This document shows, one piece after another, positions 1 through 9,315 of a DNA stretch of 64,000 nt (the stretch's first letter is position 1; each line of letters starts with the position of its first letter). Source of the stretch: Streptomyces olivaceus (GTDB lineage: Bacteria; Actinomycetota; Actinomycetes; Streptomycetales; Streptomycetaceae); NCBI RefSeq assembly GCF_000721235.1, contig NZ_JOFH01000032.1, positions 1 through 64,000 on the forward strand, given 5' to 3'. The position numbers and the translations under genes were made by a program. The notes below the pieces were generated by a model that saw only the letters and a list, made by a program, of their open reading frames with translations, was not told the DNA's origin and did no database searches.

Positions 1-95
1 GTCGCAATCCACACCGAACCGGAAGGCCCTCACCTGTTCAAGCTCCCCCAGCCGAGACCTGGCTCACCTGCCCACAACCTCCCCGGACAGAACAG

Positions 96-1034
96 CTAGG
101 CCAGAGCCGTCAGGCCCGGGGCGAAGGTGATCAGGAGGGGGAGGAGGGGGACCAGGGCCGCTGTCGCCGTGGTGAGGGCGCGGTGGCGGGGGGTCAGGCG
201 GGGCCGGGGCTCCAGGAGGCGGTCGACCCGTTCGCCGAGGAGGCGGTGACTGGAGGAGCAGGAGAGGACGCCCCGGTGCTGGTTCAGCTCGATCAGGGCC
301 AGCGCGGTGGTCAGGTGGCCGCAGCGGCGGGACGCGGTGTCGTCCGCGGAGAGTTCGACCAGGCGGTGGGTCTGGTCGCAGAAGTGGGCGAAGAGCGGGA
401 CTCGCGGAAAGCCCGTCGCCAGGGCCGTCGACAGGTGCAGCAGCCAGTCGTGGCGGGCCCGGGCATGGCCGCGCTCGTGGGTGAGGACGGCGTCGAGCTG
501 GTGGTCGGTGAGGCGGTGCAGGGCGCCCGTGGTGACGATGAGCTGGGGCGGGTTCCCGGGCATCCACCAGGCGTCCGGGTACTCGTCCTCCAGCACCAGC
601 AGGGGCCCGCGGGCGGCGGGGAGGCCGGCGGGCAGGTCCGGGGCGCGCTCACGCAGATGGGCCCGCGACCGGGCGCGCCGGCGACGGGCCTCGACGAGTT
701 CGCGGGCCAGCATCGCCGTCGTCCAGGCGGCCCCGGCCGCCAGCAGCAGCGTGACGGCTGCCGCCCAGGCGGGGCCGGCGGAGAGGTTGTAGGCGGCGGT
801 CACCGCGGGCGGCGCGGGCGCGAAGAACTGGGCGCGGACGGTGCCGAAGACGGCGGTGGCGCCGAGGGTGAGGGCGGTCAGGCAGCACAGCAGGACGGTG
901 GCGACCAGGCACTGCCACACCCACAGCGCCACGACGGGATCGCGTTCGGGCCACAGGGACCGGGTCAGCGCGCGCGGCACCGGCACCGCGGCGGTCACGG
1001 CGACGGCGAACAGCAGGAGCAGGCAGACGGTCAT
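96..1034 (-). CDS. M56 family membrane metallopeptidase (BlaR1-type)
   Basis: A 312-residue integral membrane zinc peptidase. Hydrophobic segments lie near residues 1-20, 36-62, 88-110 and 284-308. Between them sits a cytoplasmic-type peptidase domain with the motif LTHERGH (HExxH, residues 186-190) and a downstream VELSAD segment (Glu ~227) as the likely third zinc ligand. In the family such proteins often pair with BlaI-type repressors and cleave them on an envelope or antibiotic signal; no BlaI gene is visible here, though one could lie outside the window. The ATG at 1034 opens directly into the first membrane helix. The substrate is unknown. It is followed by about 95 bases with no gene before the window edge. 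Confidence 0.85.
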   Translation of the reverse strand: MTVCLLLLFAVAVTAAVPVPRALTRSLWPERDPVVALWVWQCLVATVLLCCLTALTLGATAVFGTVRAQFFAPAPPAVTAAYNLSAGPAWAAAVTLLLAAGAAWTTAMLARELVEARRRRARSRAHLRERAPDLPAGLPAARGPLLVLEDEYPDAWWMPGNPPQLIVTTGALHRLTDHQLDAVLTHERGHARARHDWLLHLSTALATGFPRVPLFAHFCDQTHRLVELSADDTASRRCGHLTTALALIELNQHRGVLSCSSSHRLLGERVDRLLEPRPRLTPRHRALTTATAALVPLLPLLITFAPGLTALA

Positions 1035-1199
1035 GCCACGGGCTCCGGATCCTGGTCGGAAGGACGGGCGGCGCTGGCTGTGCAGGGACGGACGGAGCGC
1101 ACACGGACACCGCCCGACGCCAGTATGACGGTGCCGGGCGGTGAGAGTCAGGTGTCGGCGGAGACCGGACCCGGAATCGGGCAGTAGGGCAGCGGCGAG

Positions 1200-2567
1200 T
1201 CAGGCGTCCCCGGTTCCGCCTGTTTCTCCCGATCCCGATTCCGCGCCCAGTCCCGCGCCCGCTCCCGATTCCGCGCCCAGTCCCGCGCCCGCTCCCGATT
1301 CCGCGCCCGCTCCCGACCCCGCTGCTTCTCCCGTTCCGTGCCGGGCAGTTCGTCCGACCACCCGGCCGGTCACCTCGCCCAGCCCCACCCGTACGCCGTC
1401 CGGGCCCGGCGCCCAGGCCGACAGGGTCACCACGTCGCCGTCCTCCAGGAACGCGCGTCCGCCCCCGGGGAGTTCGAGGGGTTCGCGGCCGTTCCAGGTC
1501 AGCTCGAGCAGGGATCCGCGTTCGCGCTCGGACGGTCCGCTCACCGTGCCCGAGCCGTAGAGGTCGCCGGTGCGCAGCGAGGCGCCGTTCACGGTCAGGT
1601 GGGCCAGCTGCTGGGCGGCCGTCCAGTACATCGTGGAGAACGGCGGCTCGGAGACCACGTGGCCGTTGACGGCGACGGAGATCCGCAGGTCGTAGCCGCC
1701 CGGTCCGTCCTGCTCGCCGCCCGTGTCGTCGAGGTAGGGCAGCAGCTCGTGCGTGCGCTCGGGAGGCGACACCCTCGCGTCCTCCAGGGCCTCCAGCGGT
1801 GTGATCCACGCCGACACCGACGTGGCGAAGGACTTGCCGAGGAACGGACCGAGGGGGACGTACTCCCAGGCCTGGATGTCCCGTGCGGACCAGTCGTTGA
1901 GCAGGCACAGCCCGAAGACGTGCTCGCGGAAGTCGCCGAGCGCCACCGGCTCGCCCGGCTCCGAGGGCGTGCCCACGACGAAGCCGACCTCGGCCTCGAT
2001 GTCGAGTCGGACGGACGGTCCGAAGACGGGAGCGGCGTCGGTGGGGGCCTTGCGCTGCCCGGACGGTCGTACGACGTCCGTGCCGGACACCACCACCGTG
2101 CCGGAGCGGCCGTGGTAACCGATCGGGAGGTGCTTCCAGTTCGGGGTGAGGGAGTCGGCGGCGTCGGGGCGGAAGATCCTGCCGACGTTGCGCGCGTGGT
2201 TCTCGGAGGCGTAGAAGTCGACGTAGTCGGCGACCTCGAAGGGCAGGTGCAGGGTCACCGACGACAGCGGGTGGAAGAGGGGTTCGAGGGTCTCGCGGTG
2301 GGAGGGGACCGTCACCCATGCCGTGAGCGCGCGCCGCACGTCCGACCAGGCGGTGCGGCCGGCCGCCAGCAGCGGGTTCAGGGTGGGCCGCGCGAGCAGG
2401 GCAGCGTACGGCGATCCGAGCGCGTGGGCCGCCGCGCCCGCGTCGAGAACGTGGTCGCCGAGCCGGACGCCCACCGTCCGCTCCCGCGTGCCGGGGATCG
2501 AGAACACGCCGTACGGAAGGTTGTGCGGGCCGAAGGGGTCGCCCTCGGGGACATCGAAGGGGGGCAT
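1200..2567 (-). CDS. fumarylacetoacetase
   Basis: Hydrolyses 4-fumarylacetoacetate to fumarate and acetoacetate, the last step of tyrosine/homogentisate catabolism; cytosolic. The 455-residue product has the N-terminal FAH domain (to ~115) and the catalytic C-terminal domain. Family segments include IEAEVGFVVG (two metal-binding Glu) and LNDWSARDIQAWEY. I chose the ATG at 2567 because GAGG sits 8 nt upstream; the ATG at 2597 has no ribosome site. The last ~45 residues are a Gly/Ala/Glu tail built from a 10-residue repeat (AESGAGAGLG) that is not part of the enzyme fold. No other tyrosine-degradation genes are adjacent. Confidence 0.92.
   Translation of the reverse strand: MPPFDVPEGDPFGPHNLPYGVFSIPGTRERTVGVRLGDHVLDAGAAAHALGSPYAALLARPTLNPLLAAGRTAWSDVRRALTAWVTVPSHRETLEPLFHPLSSVTLHLPFEVADYVDFYASENHARNVGRIFRPDAADSLTPNWKHLPIGYHGRSGTVVVSGTDVVRPSGQRKAPTDAAPVFGPSVRLDIEAEVGFVVGTPSEPGEPVALGDFREHVFGLCLLNDWSARDIQAWEYVPLGPFLGKSFATSVSAWITPLEALEDARVSPPERTHELLPYLDDTGGEQDGPGGYDLRISVAVNGHVVSEPPFSTMYWTAAQQLAHLTVNGASLRTGDLYGSGTVSGPSERERGSLLELTWNGREPLELPGGGRAFLEDGDVVTLSAWAPGPDGVRVGLGEVTGRVVGRTARHGTGEAAGSGAGAESGAGAGLGAESGAGAGLGAESGSGETGGTGDA
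1237..1318. repeat. 30-bp tandem repeat inside the fumarylacetoacetase 3' end
   Basis: Two perfect 30-bp units (1237-1266 and 1267-1296) plus a partial third encode the Gly/Ala/Glu tail on the minus strand. The unit is a multiple of three, so copy-number change would keep the reading frame. Confidence 0.85.
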
Positions 2568-2974
2568 CGGGTGCTGCCTCGCTTTCGTGTTCGCCATGTG
2601 CGCCGTGCGCGCCGTGTGCGCCACGTGGTCGTCGTGTGTCACGTGGTGCGTGGACCAGCCACACGTTACGGGTGACACGGCGCTCTTGGGCAGAGCGACG
2701 GGAGGTGGTGCCGCGAGGCGGGCAGGGCGCGCGCAGGCGGGCTGACGTGCGCGGGTGCCCCGGGCACCGGTGCGCGGGACGAGGGGAGCGAGCGGCACGG
2801 CCGGGGTGCGGTGGGGTGCGTCCGGCGTTGGTGGCGCTCCGCTTCCGCCCGTGCACGGGAAGTTGTCCACAGGCCGGGAGGCAATCTTGACGGAGTGGTG
2901 CGAACGGGGCGACTCTGGGCGGGTGCCGGACGGTCTCGGGGAGGGGGCCCTCGACGGCACCTCTGGGGGGACGG
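2568..2974. other. divergent intergenic region, no gene seen
   Basis: About 400 bases separate the fumarylacetoacetase start (minus) from the aminotransferase start (plus), so it must hold both promoters. A short CG-rich direct repeat (gtgcgcc/gtgcgcg) lies near 2598-2630 and a CACGTG at ~2640. A TTGACG hexamer at ~2887 could be a -35 element for the plus-strand cluster, but no convincing -10 follows. Overlapping open frames here look like shadows. Confidence 0.5.
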
Positions 2975-4231
2975 ATGGCCATTGGGGAGGCCGGTCCGGG
3001 CGGGGCGCGGGACGGTTCGCAGCCGGGGAAGCGGCTGGAAGCGACCATGCGCGACCGGCTCGGCCGGGAATGCGTGTACGTGCCGTCGTGCCGTTTCGGG
3101 CTGTACGCGGCACTGCGTCACTGGTGCCCGCCCGGCGGCCGGGTACTGATGTCGCCGGTCAACGACGACGTCATCTTCTTCGTCGTCCTCGCCGCCGGGC
3201 TGCGCCCGGTGCAGGCGCCGCTCGACCCGTCGGACGCGTCCGTCGACATCGACGCCGTGCCCGACGAGGTCTGGGGCTCGCTGTCCGCCGTACTGACGAC
3301 CAACCTGTACGGGAACCCGGACCCGGCGCCCCGGCTGCGGGCCCGCTGCGACGCGCTGGGCATCCCCCTGTTCGAGGACGCGGCGCACGCCATCGGCAGC
3401 GAGGTGGGCGGGCGGCCGGTCGGCACCTGGGGCGACGCGTCCGTCTTCAGCCTCTCCAAGCACGTCGGCGCCAAGGCCGGCGGCATCCTCGCGGTCGCCG
3501 ACCCGGCGCTGCGCGAGACGCTGGAGAGGAGCTGCGCCGACCTGCTGCTGCCGCGCCGCACGACGGCCGAAGTCGCCTACGCCGTACGGCCGTACGCGGA
3601 GGCCGCCGTGCGGGGACTGCGGTTGCGGCGGGCCGCCTGGGCCACGATGCGGTTGCTGGGCCGGATGGAGCGCGAGGAGATCCGGATGCCGTTACGCCCC
3701 CGGGAGCTCGCCCGTGCGGCGGGTTCGGCGCCCGGACTCGACGCCCACGACCCCTGGGTCCGCGTCGACATGCACGACTACCGGCTGCGGTCCGGCCGGT
3801 TCCGGCTCGGCCGGATCGGGCGCAGGCTCGACCGGCTGGACGACGTACTGGCGCGCTGCCGGGCCGGGACGGAGCTGCTGCAGTCGACACGCTGGGCGGG
3901 ACCGGCGGCCGGGGCGGGGCCGGCGAACGGCTCGCGGGGCGCGGTCCAGCCGCTGTTCCGGGTCCCGCTGCTCGTGGCGGACCGGGACGGCGCGGTCCGG
4001 GCGCTGGCCCGGCGCGGCATCGTCGTCGGCTACCTCTACGATCCGCCCCTCGACGACTACGCGGGCGCCGAGTTCACCGACCCGTCCCCGGCTCCCGACG
4101 GAGCGCGCTGGTTCGCGCGGCACGCGCTGCCCGTGGACCCGTTGCGGGCCCGCGCGGTGGTCGCGGCGCTGGAGGAGTCCGGCGTACGACCGGCCGGGGT
4201 ACCGGAAGGGCTGGTCCCGTCGGGTGGCTGA
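2975..4231 (+). CDS. DegT/DnrJ/EryC1-family aminotransferase-like protein
   Basis: A 418-residue fold-type I PLP protein. It has the family's FEDAAHAIG segment (Asp stacking on the PLP ring) and SLSKHVGAKAGG, whose Lys is the expected Schiff-base lysine. DegT-family enzymes transaminate keto-sugars or build precursors for surface glycans and natural products. The ATG at 2975 follows a run of G (2963-2968) acting as ribosome site. The C-terminal third is divergent, so the substrate cannot be named. It opens a plus-strand run of polysaccharide-type genes and overlaps the next gene by 8 nt, which suggests translational coupling. Confidence 0.8.
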   Translation: MAIGEAGPGGARDGSQPGKRLEATMRDRLGRECVYVPSCRFGLYAALRHWCPPGGRVLMSPVNDDVIFFVVLAAGLRPVQAPLDPSDASVDIDAVPDEVWGSLSAVLTTNLYGNPDPAPRLRARCDALGIPLFEDAAHAIGSEVGGRPVGTWGDASVFSLSKHVGAKAGGILAVADPALRETLERSCADLLLPRRTTAEVAYAVRPYAEAAVRGLRLRRAAWATMRLLGRMEREEIRMPLRPRELARAAGSAPGLDAHDPWVRVDMHDYRLRSGRFRLGRIGRRLDRLDDVLARCRAGTELLQSTRWAGPAAGAGPANGSRGAVQPLFRVPLLVADRDGAVRALARRGIVVGYLYDPPLDDYAGAEFTDPSPAPDGARWFARHALPVDPLRARAVVAALEESGVRPAGVPEGLVPSGG

Positions 4232-6695
4232 GACCAAGGTGCACGAGACGGCGACGGTGCCGGGGAGCGGGGCCGCCACGTCGGCGGGGAGCGGACACGG
4301 CGGCGACTCGCTCTTCAAGAACGCCTACTTCCTCATGCTCAGCACCGGCGTCTCGGCCGTCCTCGGCCTGGGCTTCTGGCTCGTGGCCGCGCGCTACTAC
4401 TCGGAGGAGGCGGTCGGGCAGGGCTCCGCCGCCATCGCCGCCATGCGACTGCTCGCCAGCATCACGGCGACCACGATGATCGGCGCCGTCGTCCGTTTCG
4501 TGCCCCGTGCCGGCCGGGCCACCGGACCGCTGGTGTGGCGTGCGTACGCGGCGAGTTCGGCGGTCGTCGCCGTCGCCGCCGCCGTCTTCCTGCTCACCCT
4601 CGACCTGTGGGGCGCCTCCTACGCTCCCCTCGGCACGGCCGAGGCGGGGACGCTGTTCGTCGCCGCGTGCGTGGCCTGGGCGCTGCTCACCCTTCAGGAC
4701 GGGGTGCTGACCGGGCTGCGCAAGACGGAGTGGGTGCCCGCGGGGAACGCGGTGTTCTCGGTCGGCAAGCTGATCCTGCTGGCCGTCTTCGCCACCACAC
4801 TGCCCGTCCTGGGCATCTTCGTGTCCTGGGCCGTGGCCATCGCCTTCTCGACCCTGCCGCTCGGCTGGCTGATCTTCCGCAGGCTCATCCCGCGCCAGGC
4901 CGCCGCCGACCGCGACGTGGAACCGCCCAGGGTCCGCGAGATGGGCCGCTTCCTCGCCGGGGACTCGCTGGGCGCGCTGTTCAGCCTGGCGATGATCAAT
5001 CTGCTGCCGGTGATGGTCGCGGTCAACTTCAGCGCCGCGGAGAACGGCTACTTCTACGTGGCCTACACCGTCGGCGGCACGATGGAGTTCATGGCCATCA
5101 ACATGGCCTCCTCCCTCACCGCGCACGCCTCCCACGACCCGCGCCGCCTCGCCGACGGAATCCGCGGAGCACTGCGCCGCATGACGCTGCTGCTGGTGCC
5201 GGTGGTGCTCTTCCTGGTCGTCTTCGCGCCGCAGATCCTCGCGCCCTTCGACGAGGACTACGCGGAGCACGGTTCCACGGTGCTGCGGCTGCTCGCGGTC
5301 GGGGCGCTGCCGAGGATCGTGGTGGAGCTGTACATCGGCGTGCTGCGGGTCCAGGGCCGCACCGGCGTACTCGCCGCCGTGCAGGGCGCGATGTGCGTGC
5401 TGGTGCTCGGGAGCGCGACGGTGCTGTTCACGCCGGCCGGGATCGCGGGGGCGGGCTGGGCGGTGCTGGCGGGCATGTCGGTGGTCGCGGTCGGCTGCGT
5501 GCCCGGGCTGCGGGCCGCGCTGCGCGGTGTCGACGCGGCCTACGGGGGCGGGGGCGGTGGGTCCGGCGGGCCTCGTGGGTCAGGGCCCGGGGGCTCAGGC
5601 GGGTCCGGGCCCGGGGGCTCAGGTGGGTCCGGTGGTTCCAACGGGCCGCGTGGTGATGGCGGTTCACGAGGACCGGACGCCCCGCCCGCGCCGGGTGCGT
5701 CGCTCGTGGCCGGTGGGCCGGCGGCTGCCGGTGGCGGGAGCCGGCCCGGCCGGGAGCAGCAGCGCCCCGGCACGTCCCACGGCACCGATTCGGCCCGGCT
5801 GAACTCCACCGCCGGGTACGGCACGACCTGGGCGCGGCAGGCGGCGTACGAGCAGCAGCGGCCGGACGGGGAGGGACGGGAGGACACGGTCGCCCTCTTC
5901 ATCGGACGCCCCGGCTACGAACGCGAGGCACTGGAGGCGGACACCCTCGCGGTGATCGTCCGCCCGCCTGCCGACGCCGGAGCCGCCGCCGAGGCCGGCC
6001 CCGTCCCCGAGCGGCGTCTGCGGCCCGCCCTGTGGCTGCTGCTCGGCCTGGCCGCCGTCGCCTTCCCGGTGTCCCTGCGCCACCTGGCGTGGCTGGACGG
6101 CGCGCCCGACGTCGGAGCCGTGCTCACCGGACAGGAACTGCTGCGTGGACTGCCCCTGTCGGCGCTGGCCGCCGGAGCCGTACTGCTCGTGGTGTTCGTC
6201 GCGGCCGTGACGCTGTGCGCCAGGCCCGACCCGTGGCTGCCCGGCACCGCGCTGGGGGCCGCCCTACTCGCACTGCACGCGGCGCCCGTCGCCCTGGGCA
6301 GGCGACCGGACCCGGTCGACGGCGCGGTGTACGCGGGGGCGGCCCGGTTCCTCGCGGACGCGCTCGGTCTGGACGGACCCGGCCCGGTGCTGCGCTGGGG
6401 GCCGCTCGTCCTCCAACTGCTGTGTCTCGTACCGCTGTGGCTGCTCCTCGACAGGGCGGGCGGCCGGCTGCGCCTGTTGTGGCAGGCGCGCTGGGCAGTG
6501 CTGTACGTCGCCGCGGTGGGCGGCTGGGTCTGGCAGGAGGAACTCGCGCCGGTCGCGCCGCCCCTCCTGCTGCTCCTCGTCCTCACCGCGCTGCTCATGT
6601 CCCTGCGCCGCCCGCCCGCAGGGACGAGCGGCCCCGGCCAGGCGAAGCCGCCGCCCCCACCGCGCAGCAGACCGAACGGCACGCCAGAGCACTGA
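4224..6695 (+). CDS. polysaccharide flippase (MOP/Wzx-like) with C-terminal membrane extension
   Basis: An 823-residue membrane protein. The first ~450 residues carry about 12 hydrophobic helices and resemble oligosaccharide-lipid flippases of the MOP superfamily (start region SLFKNAYFLMLSTGVSAVLG). A Gly/Ser/Pro linker follows (bases ~5545-5660), then a hydrophilic stretch, then roughly six more helices (bases ~6020-6600). The open frame extends further upstream, but that part overlaps the aminotransferase. I chose GTG 4224, which gives an 8-nt overlap and a GGAAGGG 13 nt upstream. The likely role is moving lipid-linked sugars across the membrane. The C-terminal extension is unusual for a Wzx protein and its role is unknown. 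Confidence 0.75.
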   Translation: MAETKVHETATVPGSGAATSAGSGHGGDSLFKNAYFLMLSTGVSAVLGLGFWLVAARYYSEEAVGQGSAAIAAMRLLASITATTMIGAVVRFVPRAGRATGPLVWRAYAASSAVVAVAAAVFLLTLDLWGASYAPLGTAEAGTLFVAACVAWALLTLQDGVLTGLRKTEWVPAGNAVFSVGKLILLAVFATTLPVLGIFVSWAVAIAFSTLPLGWLIFRRLIPRQAAADRDVEPPRVREMGRFLAGDSLGALFSLAMINLLPVMVAVNFSAAENGYFYVAYTVGGTMEFMAINMASSLTAHASHDPRRLADGIRGALRRMTLLLVPVVLFLVVFAPQILAPFDEDYAEHGSTVLRLLAVGALPRIVVELYIGVLRVQGRTGVLAAVQGAMCVLVLGSATVLFTPAGIAGAGWAVLAGMSVVAVGCVPGLRAALRGVDAAYGGGGGGSGGPRGSGPGGSGGSGPGGSGGSGGSNGPRGDGGSRGPDAPPAPGASLVAGGPAAAGGGSRPGREQQRPGTSHGTDSARLNSTAGYGTTWARQAAYEQQRPDGEGREDTVALFIGRPGYEREALEADTLAVIVRPPADAGAAAEAGPVPERRLRPALWLLLGLAAVAFPVSLRHLAWLDGAPDVGAVLTGQELLRGLPLSALAAGAVLLVVFVAAVTLCARPDPWLPGTALGAALLALHAAPVALGRRPDPVDGAVYAGAARFLADALGLDGPGPVLRWGPLVLQLLCLVPLWLLLDRAGGRLRLLWQARWAVLYVAAVGGWVWQEELAPVAPPLLLLLVLTALLMSLRRPPAGTSGPGQAKPPPPPRSRPNGTPEH

Positions 6696-6731
6696 TCGAG
6701 CACGGAGCCGAATCGTCAGGGGGGAACCGTC

Positions 6732-8801
6732 GTGCGTCCGCCAGCAACTCCACGGGAGAGATCCGCACCAGAGCCGGTGCCCGGGCAGCAGGTCCCGGAC
6801 ACGCCGCGGGCGGACGAGCCTCCCGCACACGACTCACGCACGCGGGAGGAACCGACGCCGCACACCACGCGGGAGCCGGCCACCGGCGCCCCCGCCACCC
6901 GGCCGGCCCGCGCGTTGGCCGCCTGGCCCGCCGTGCCCCTGCTCGCCGCGCTCGCCCTGTGGGGCTACGCCGTACGGCACACCGACGTGTCCGCCCTGGA
7001 CGACTACGGGCTCGTCGGCGCGCTGCACCCCACGTTCTGGGTGGGCCTCGCCGTGCTCACGGCCGGGTTCTGGTTCACGGTCCGCGACCCGCGCCGACGC
7101 AGTCGCTGGCCCCTCGCCCACGTGCTGGGCCTGCTGGTGATGGAACGGGCCACGCAGGCCCTCCTCTACCCCACCCCGCTGTACGCGTGGGCGTGGAAGC
7201 ACGACGCGGTCGTCGACCACCTGCTGACGTCCGGCGGACTCCAGGACGCCGACCGGCTCGGCGACATGGCCGTCTACGACCAGTGGCCCGGCTTCTTCGC
7301 CGCGCAGGCGGCCCTGGTGCGGCTGCTGGGCGTGGACAACGCCGCGATGTACATGGCCTGGTGGCCCCTGGTCTCCAGCGTGCTGCTGCTCCTGCCGCTG
7401 CTGCTGATCTACCGGACCTTCACCACGGACCGCCGGCTGATCTGGACCGCCGTGTGGCTGTTCTGCGTCGCCAACTGGGTGGGCCAGGACTACTTCTCCC
7501 CGCAGTCCGTCGCCTTCGCCCTGCACCTGGGCGTCCTCGCCGTCGTCCTGCGCCGCTACAGCAGCCGTACGAGCGGATCGAGCGGACCGAGCGGATCGAG
7601 CGCATCGAGCGGATCCGACGGTCCGAAGGGACTGGACGGTCCGGACGGGCGCGGTGGTGTGCGGCAGGGGCAGGCGGTGTGGGCGGTACTGCTCAGTCTC
7701 CTGGTCGTCGCGGTCGTCGTCTCGCACCAGCTGACCCCCGGCATGCTCGTCGTCACGCTCCTCGCGCTGGCCCTCACCCGCCGCCACCGCGACTGGTTGC
7801 CGCTGGTCACGACCGTCGTGATCTTCCTGGCCTGGTGCCTCACGGCGGCCCTGCCCTTCCTGTCCGCCGCCATGCCGGACATGATCCGCTCCGTCGGCGA
7901 CGTCGGCGCCAACGTCGAGACGGGGTACGGCACGACGCCCACCGGCGCCGGAGCGGTGGCGATGTCGTGGGCGGCCCGGCTCCTGTCCGGCTCCGTGCTG
8001 CTGCTCGCGCTGGCCGGCGTACTGCGCCAGCGGGTGCTGAGGCGCCGGGCGTTCCCGCTCCTGCTGCTCGCGGCGGCCCCGCTGCCGATGTTCGTGGCGA
8101 GCAGCTACGGCAGCGAGATGATCTTCCGGGTCCTGATGTTCATGCTTCCCGGCGCGGCCTTCTTCGCCGCCGCCGCGCTGCTGCCCCGGGTCCGCGCGTC
8201 GGCCGCGGAGGCCGCCGACGCCGCCGACGCCGCCGCGCGGAACGCGGAACGGCCGTCCGGCCCGTCCCGCCGCCGGTTCGCGCTGCCCTCGTTCTCCCCG
8301 CCCTCGCCACCTCGCCTCCGGTACGGCGCGTGGCTGGCGCCGCTCGTACTGCTGGCCGGGACCCTCGCGTTCGTGCCGAGCTACTCGGGCAAGGACCGGA
8401 TCAACTACTTCCCGCCCCGGGAGGTGGCCCTCGTCCAGCGGCTCTTCGACCAGGCGCCCGACGGCTCGCTGGTCGTCGCCGCCAACCGCAACTACCCGCT
8501 CGCCTACGAGCAGTACTGGCGGGTCGACCACTACTGGTTCCTCGACGACGACCGGCGCCACGTCGACGAGATCGTGCGGGACCCGGCCGGTGTCCTCGCC
8601 CGTGACATGGCCGCGGTGGACGCGCCGGCCCGCGCCTACTTCCTGCTCACCCAGGGGCAGACAGCCAACTCGGAGATGAACGGACAGCTCAACGAGGCCC
8701 AGTTGAGACACGTCAGGGAGTCCGTGGCCGGCTCGCCGCGCTTCGAACGCGTGGCGGAGAACAGCGCGGGCGTGCTCTACGTCCTGAAACCGGCGAGCTG
8801 A
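6732..8801 (+). CDS. large polytopic membrane protein, glycosyltransferase-like
   Basis: A 689-residue protein with a Pro/Arg-rich N-terminus (~60 residues), about ten or more membrane helices and a C-terminal globular region (~residues 560-689) outside the helices. The early loop after helix 1 contains acidic residues (VSALDDYGLVG), as in GT-C-type lipid-linked sugar transferases, but I see no diagnostic motif. A Gly/Ser-rich loop lies at bases ~7560-7660. Start GTG 6732 is preceded by AGGGGGG (6718-6724). It lies 36 nt after the flippase gene in the same operon, which supports a role in surface-glycan assembly. Confidence 0.6.
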   Translation: MRPPATPRERSAPEPVPGQQVPDTPRADEPPAHDSRTREEPTPHTTREPATGAPATRPARALAAWPAVPLLAALALWGYAVRHTDVSALDDYGLVGALHPTFWVGLAVLTAGFWFTVRDPRRRSRWPLAHVLGLLVMERATQALLYPTPLYAWAWKHDAVVDHLLTSGGLQDADRLGDMAVYDQWPGFFAAQAALVRLLGVDNAAMYMAWWPLVSSVLLLLPLLLIYRTFTTDRRLIWTAVWLFCVANWVGQDYFSPQSVAFALHLGVLAVVLRRYSSRTSGSSGPSGSSASSGSDGPKGLDGPDGRGGVRQGQAVWAVLLSLLVVAVVVSHQLTPGMLVVTLLALALTRRHRDWLPLVTTVVIFLAWCLTAALPFLSAAMPDMIRSVGDVGANVETGYGTTPTGAGAVAMSWAARLLSGSVLLLALAGVLRQRVLRRRAFPLLLLAAAPLPMFVASSYGSEMIFRVLMFMLPGAAFFAAAALLPRVRASAAEAADAADAAARNAERPSGPSRRRFALPSFSPPSPPRLRYGAWLAPLVLLAGTLAFVPSYSGKDRINYFPPREVALVQRLFDQAPDGSLVVAANRNYPLAYEQYWRVDHYWFLDDDRRHVDEIVRDPAGVLARDMAAVDAPARAYFLLTQGQTANSEMNGQLNEAQLRHVRESVAGSPRFERVAENSAGVLYVLKPAS

Positions 8802-8814
8802 GGAGGCGCGCACC

Positions 8815-9315
8815 ATGACACCGCAGGACCTCGTGATCCGTATGCTGCCCCCGTTCGGCGGCTGGCTGGCGCTCGCCTCGCTCGCCCTGCCCGACGGCTC
8901 CCCGCTGCGCGGCGCGGCCGTGGCCGCCTTCCTGGCCGTCGGACCGGGCGCCGCTCTGGTCAGAGTCTGCGGGCCCGCGCTCCGGGCCCGCGGCGCCGAG
9001 GGCCCCGCCGAGCGCCGGGACGCGGACTTCGCACACCACTCCGACCTGCTCGAACGGATAATGCTGGCCGTCCTGCTGAGCGTGAGCGCCGCGATACTCC
9101 TGTCCACGGTGCTGATCGCCGCGCACGCCCTGAGCGGGGACCGCGTCCTGCTGACGCTCACCCTGCTGACCACGCTCGCCGCGTTCTGCCCGGCCCTGCG
9201 CGCCCGCCCGGCACCCGGCACGACGCCTCGCCCGACACCCGGCACGACGCCTCCCGCGGCTTCCGGCGCGGCGTCGGGCGCCGCGCCGCCGACACGGAAG
9301 GGTTCCACTTCGTGA
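8815..9315 (+). CDS. small membrane protein of the polysaccharide operon
   Basis: A 166-residue protein with three or four hydrophobic segments (residues ~15-60 and 85-130) and a Pro/Thr-rich C-terminal tail (TPRPTPGTTPP). I do not recognise a family. The ATG at 8815 has a strong AGGAGG about 8 nt upstream, and the 3' end overlaps the next start (GTGA), so translation is probably coupled to the hydrolase. Its place between the large membrane protein and the hydrolase suggests an accessory or anchoring role. Confidence 0.6.
   Translation: MTPQDLVIRMLPPFGGWLALASLALPDGSPLRGAAVAAFLAVGPGAALVRVCGPALRARGAEGPAERRDADFAHHSDLLERIMLAVLLSVSAAILLSTVLIAAHALSGDRVLLTLTLLTTLAAFCPALRARPAPGTTPRPTPGTTPPAASGAASGAAPPTRKGSTS

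Noticed and set aside
1338-2675. Long plus-strand frame opposite fumarylacetoacetase
   Set aside because: It is the mirror of the GC3-biased gene on the other strand; composition is Gly/Arg/Val/Gln shadow-like and has no domain.
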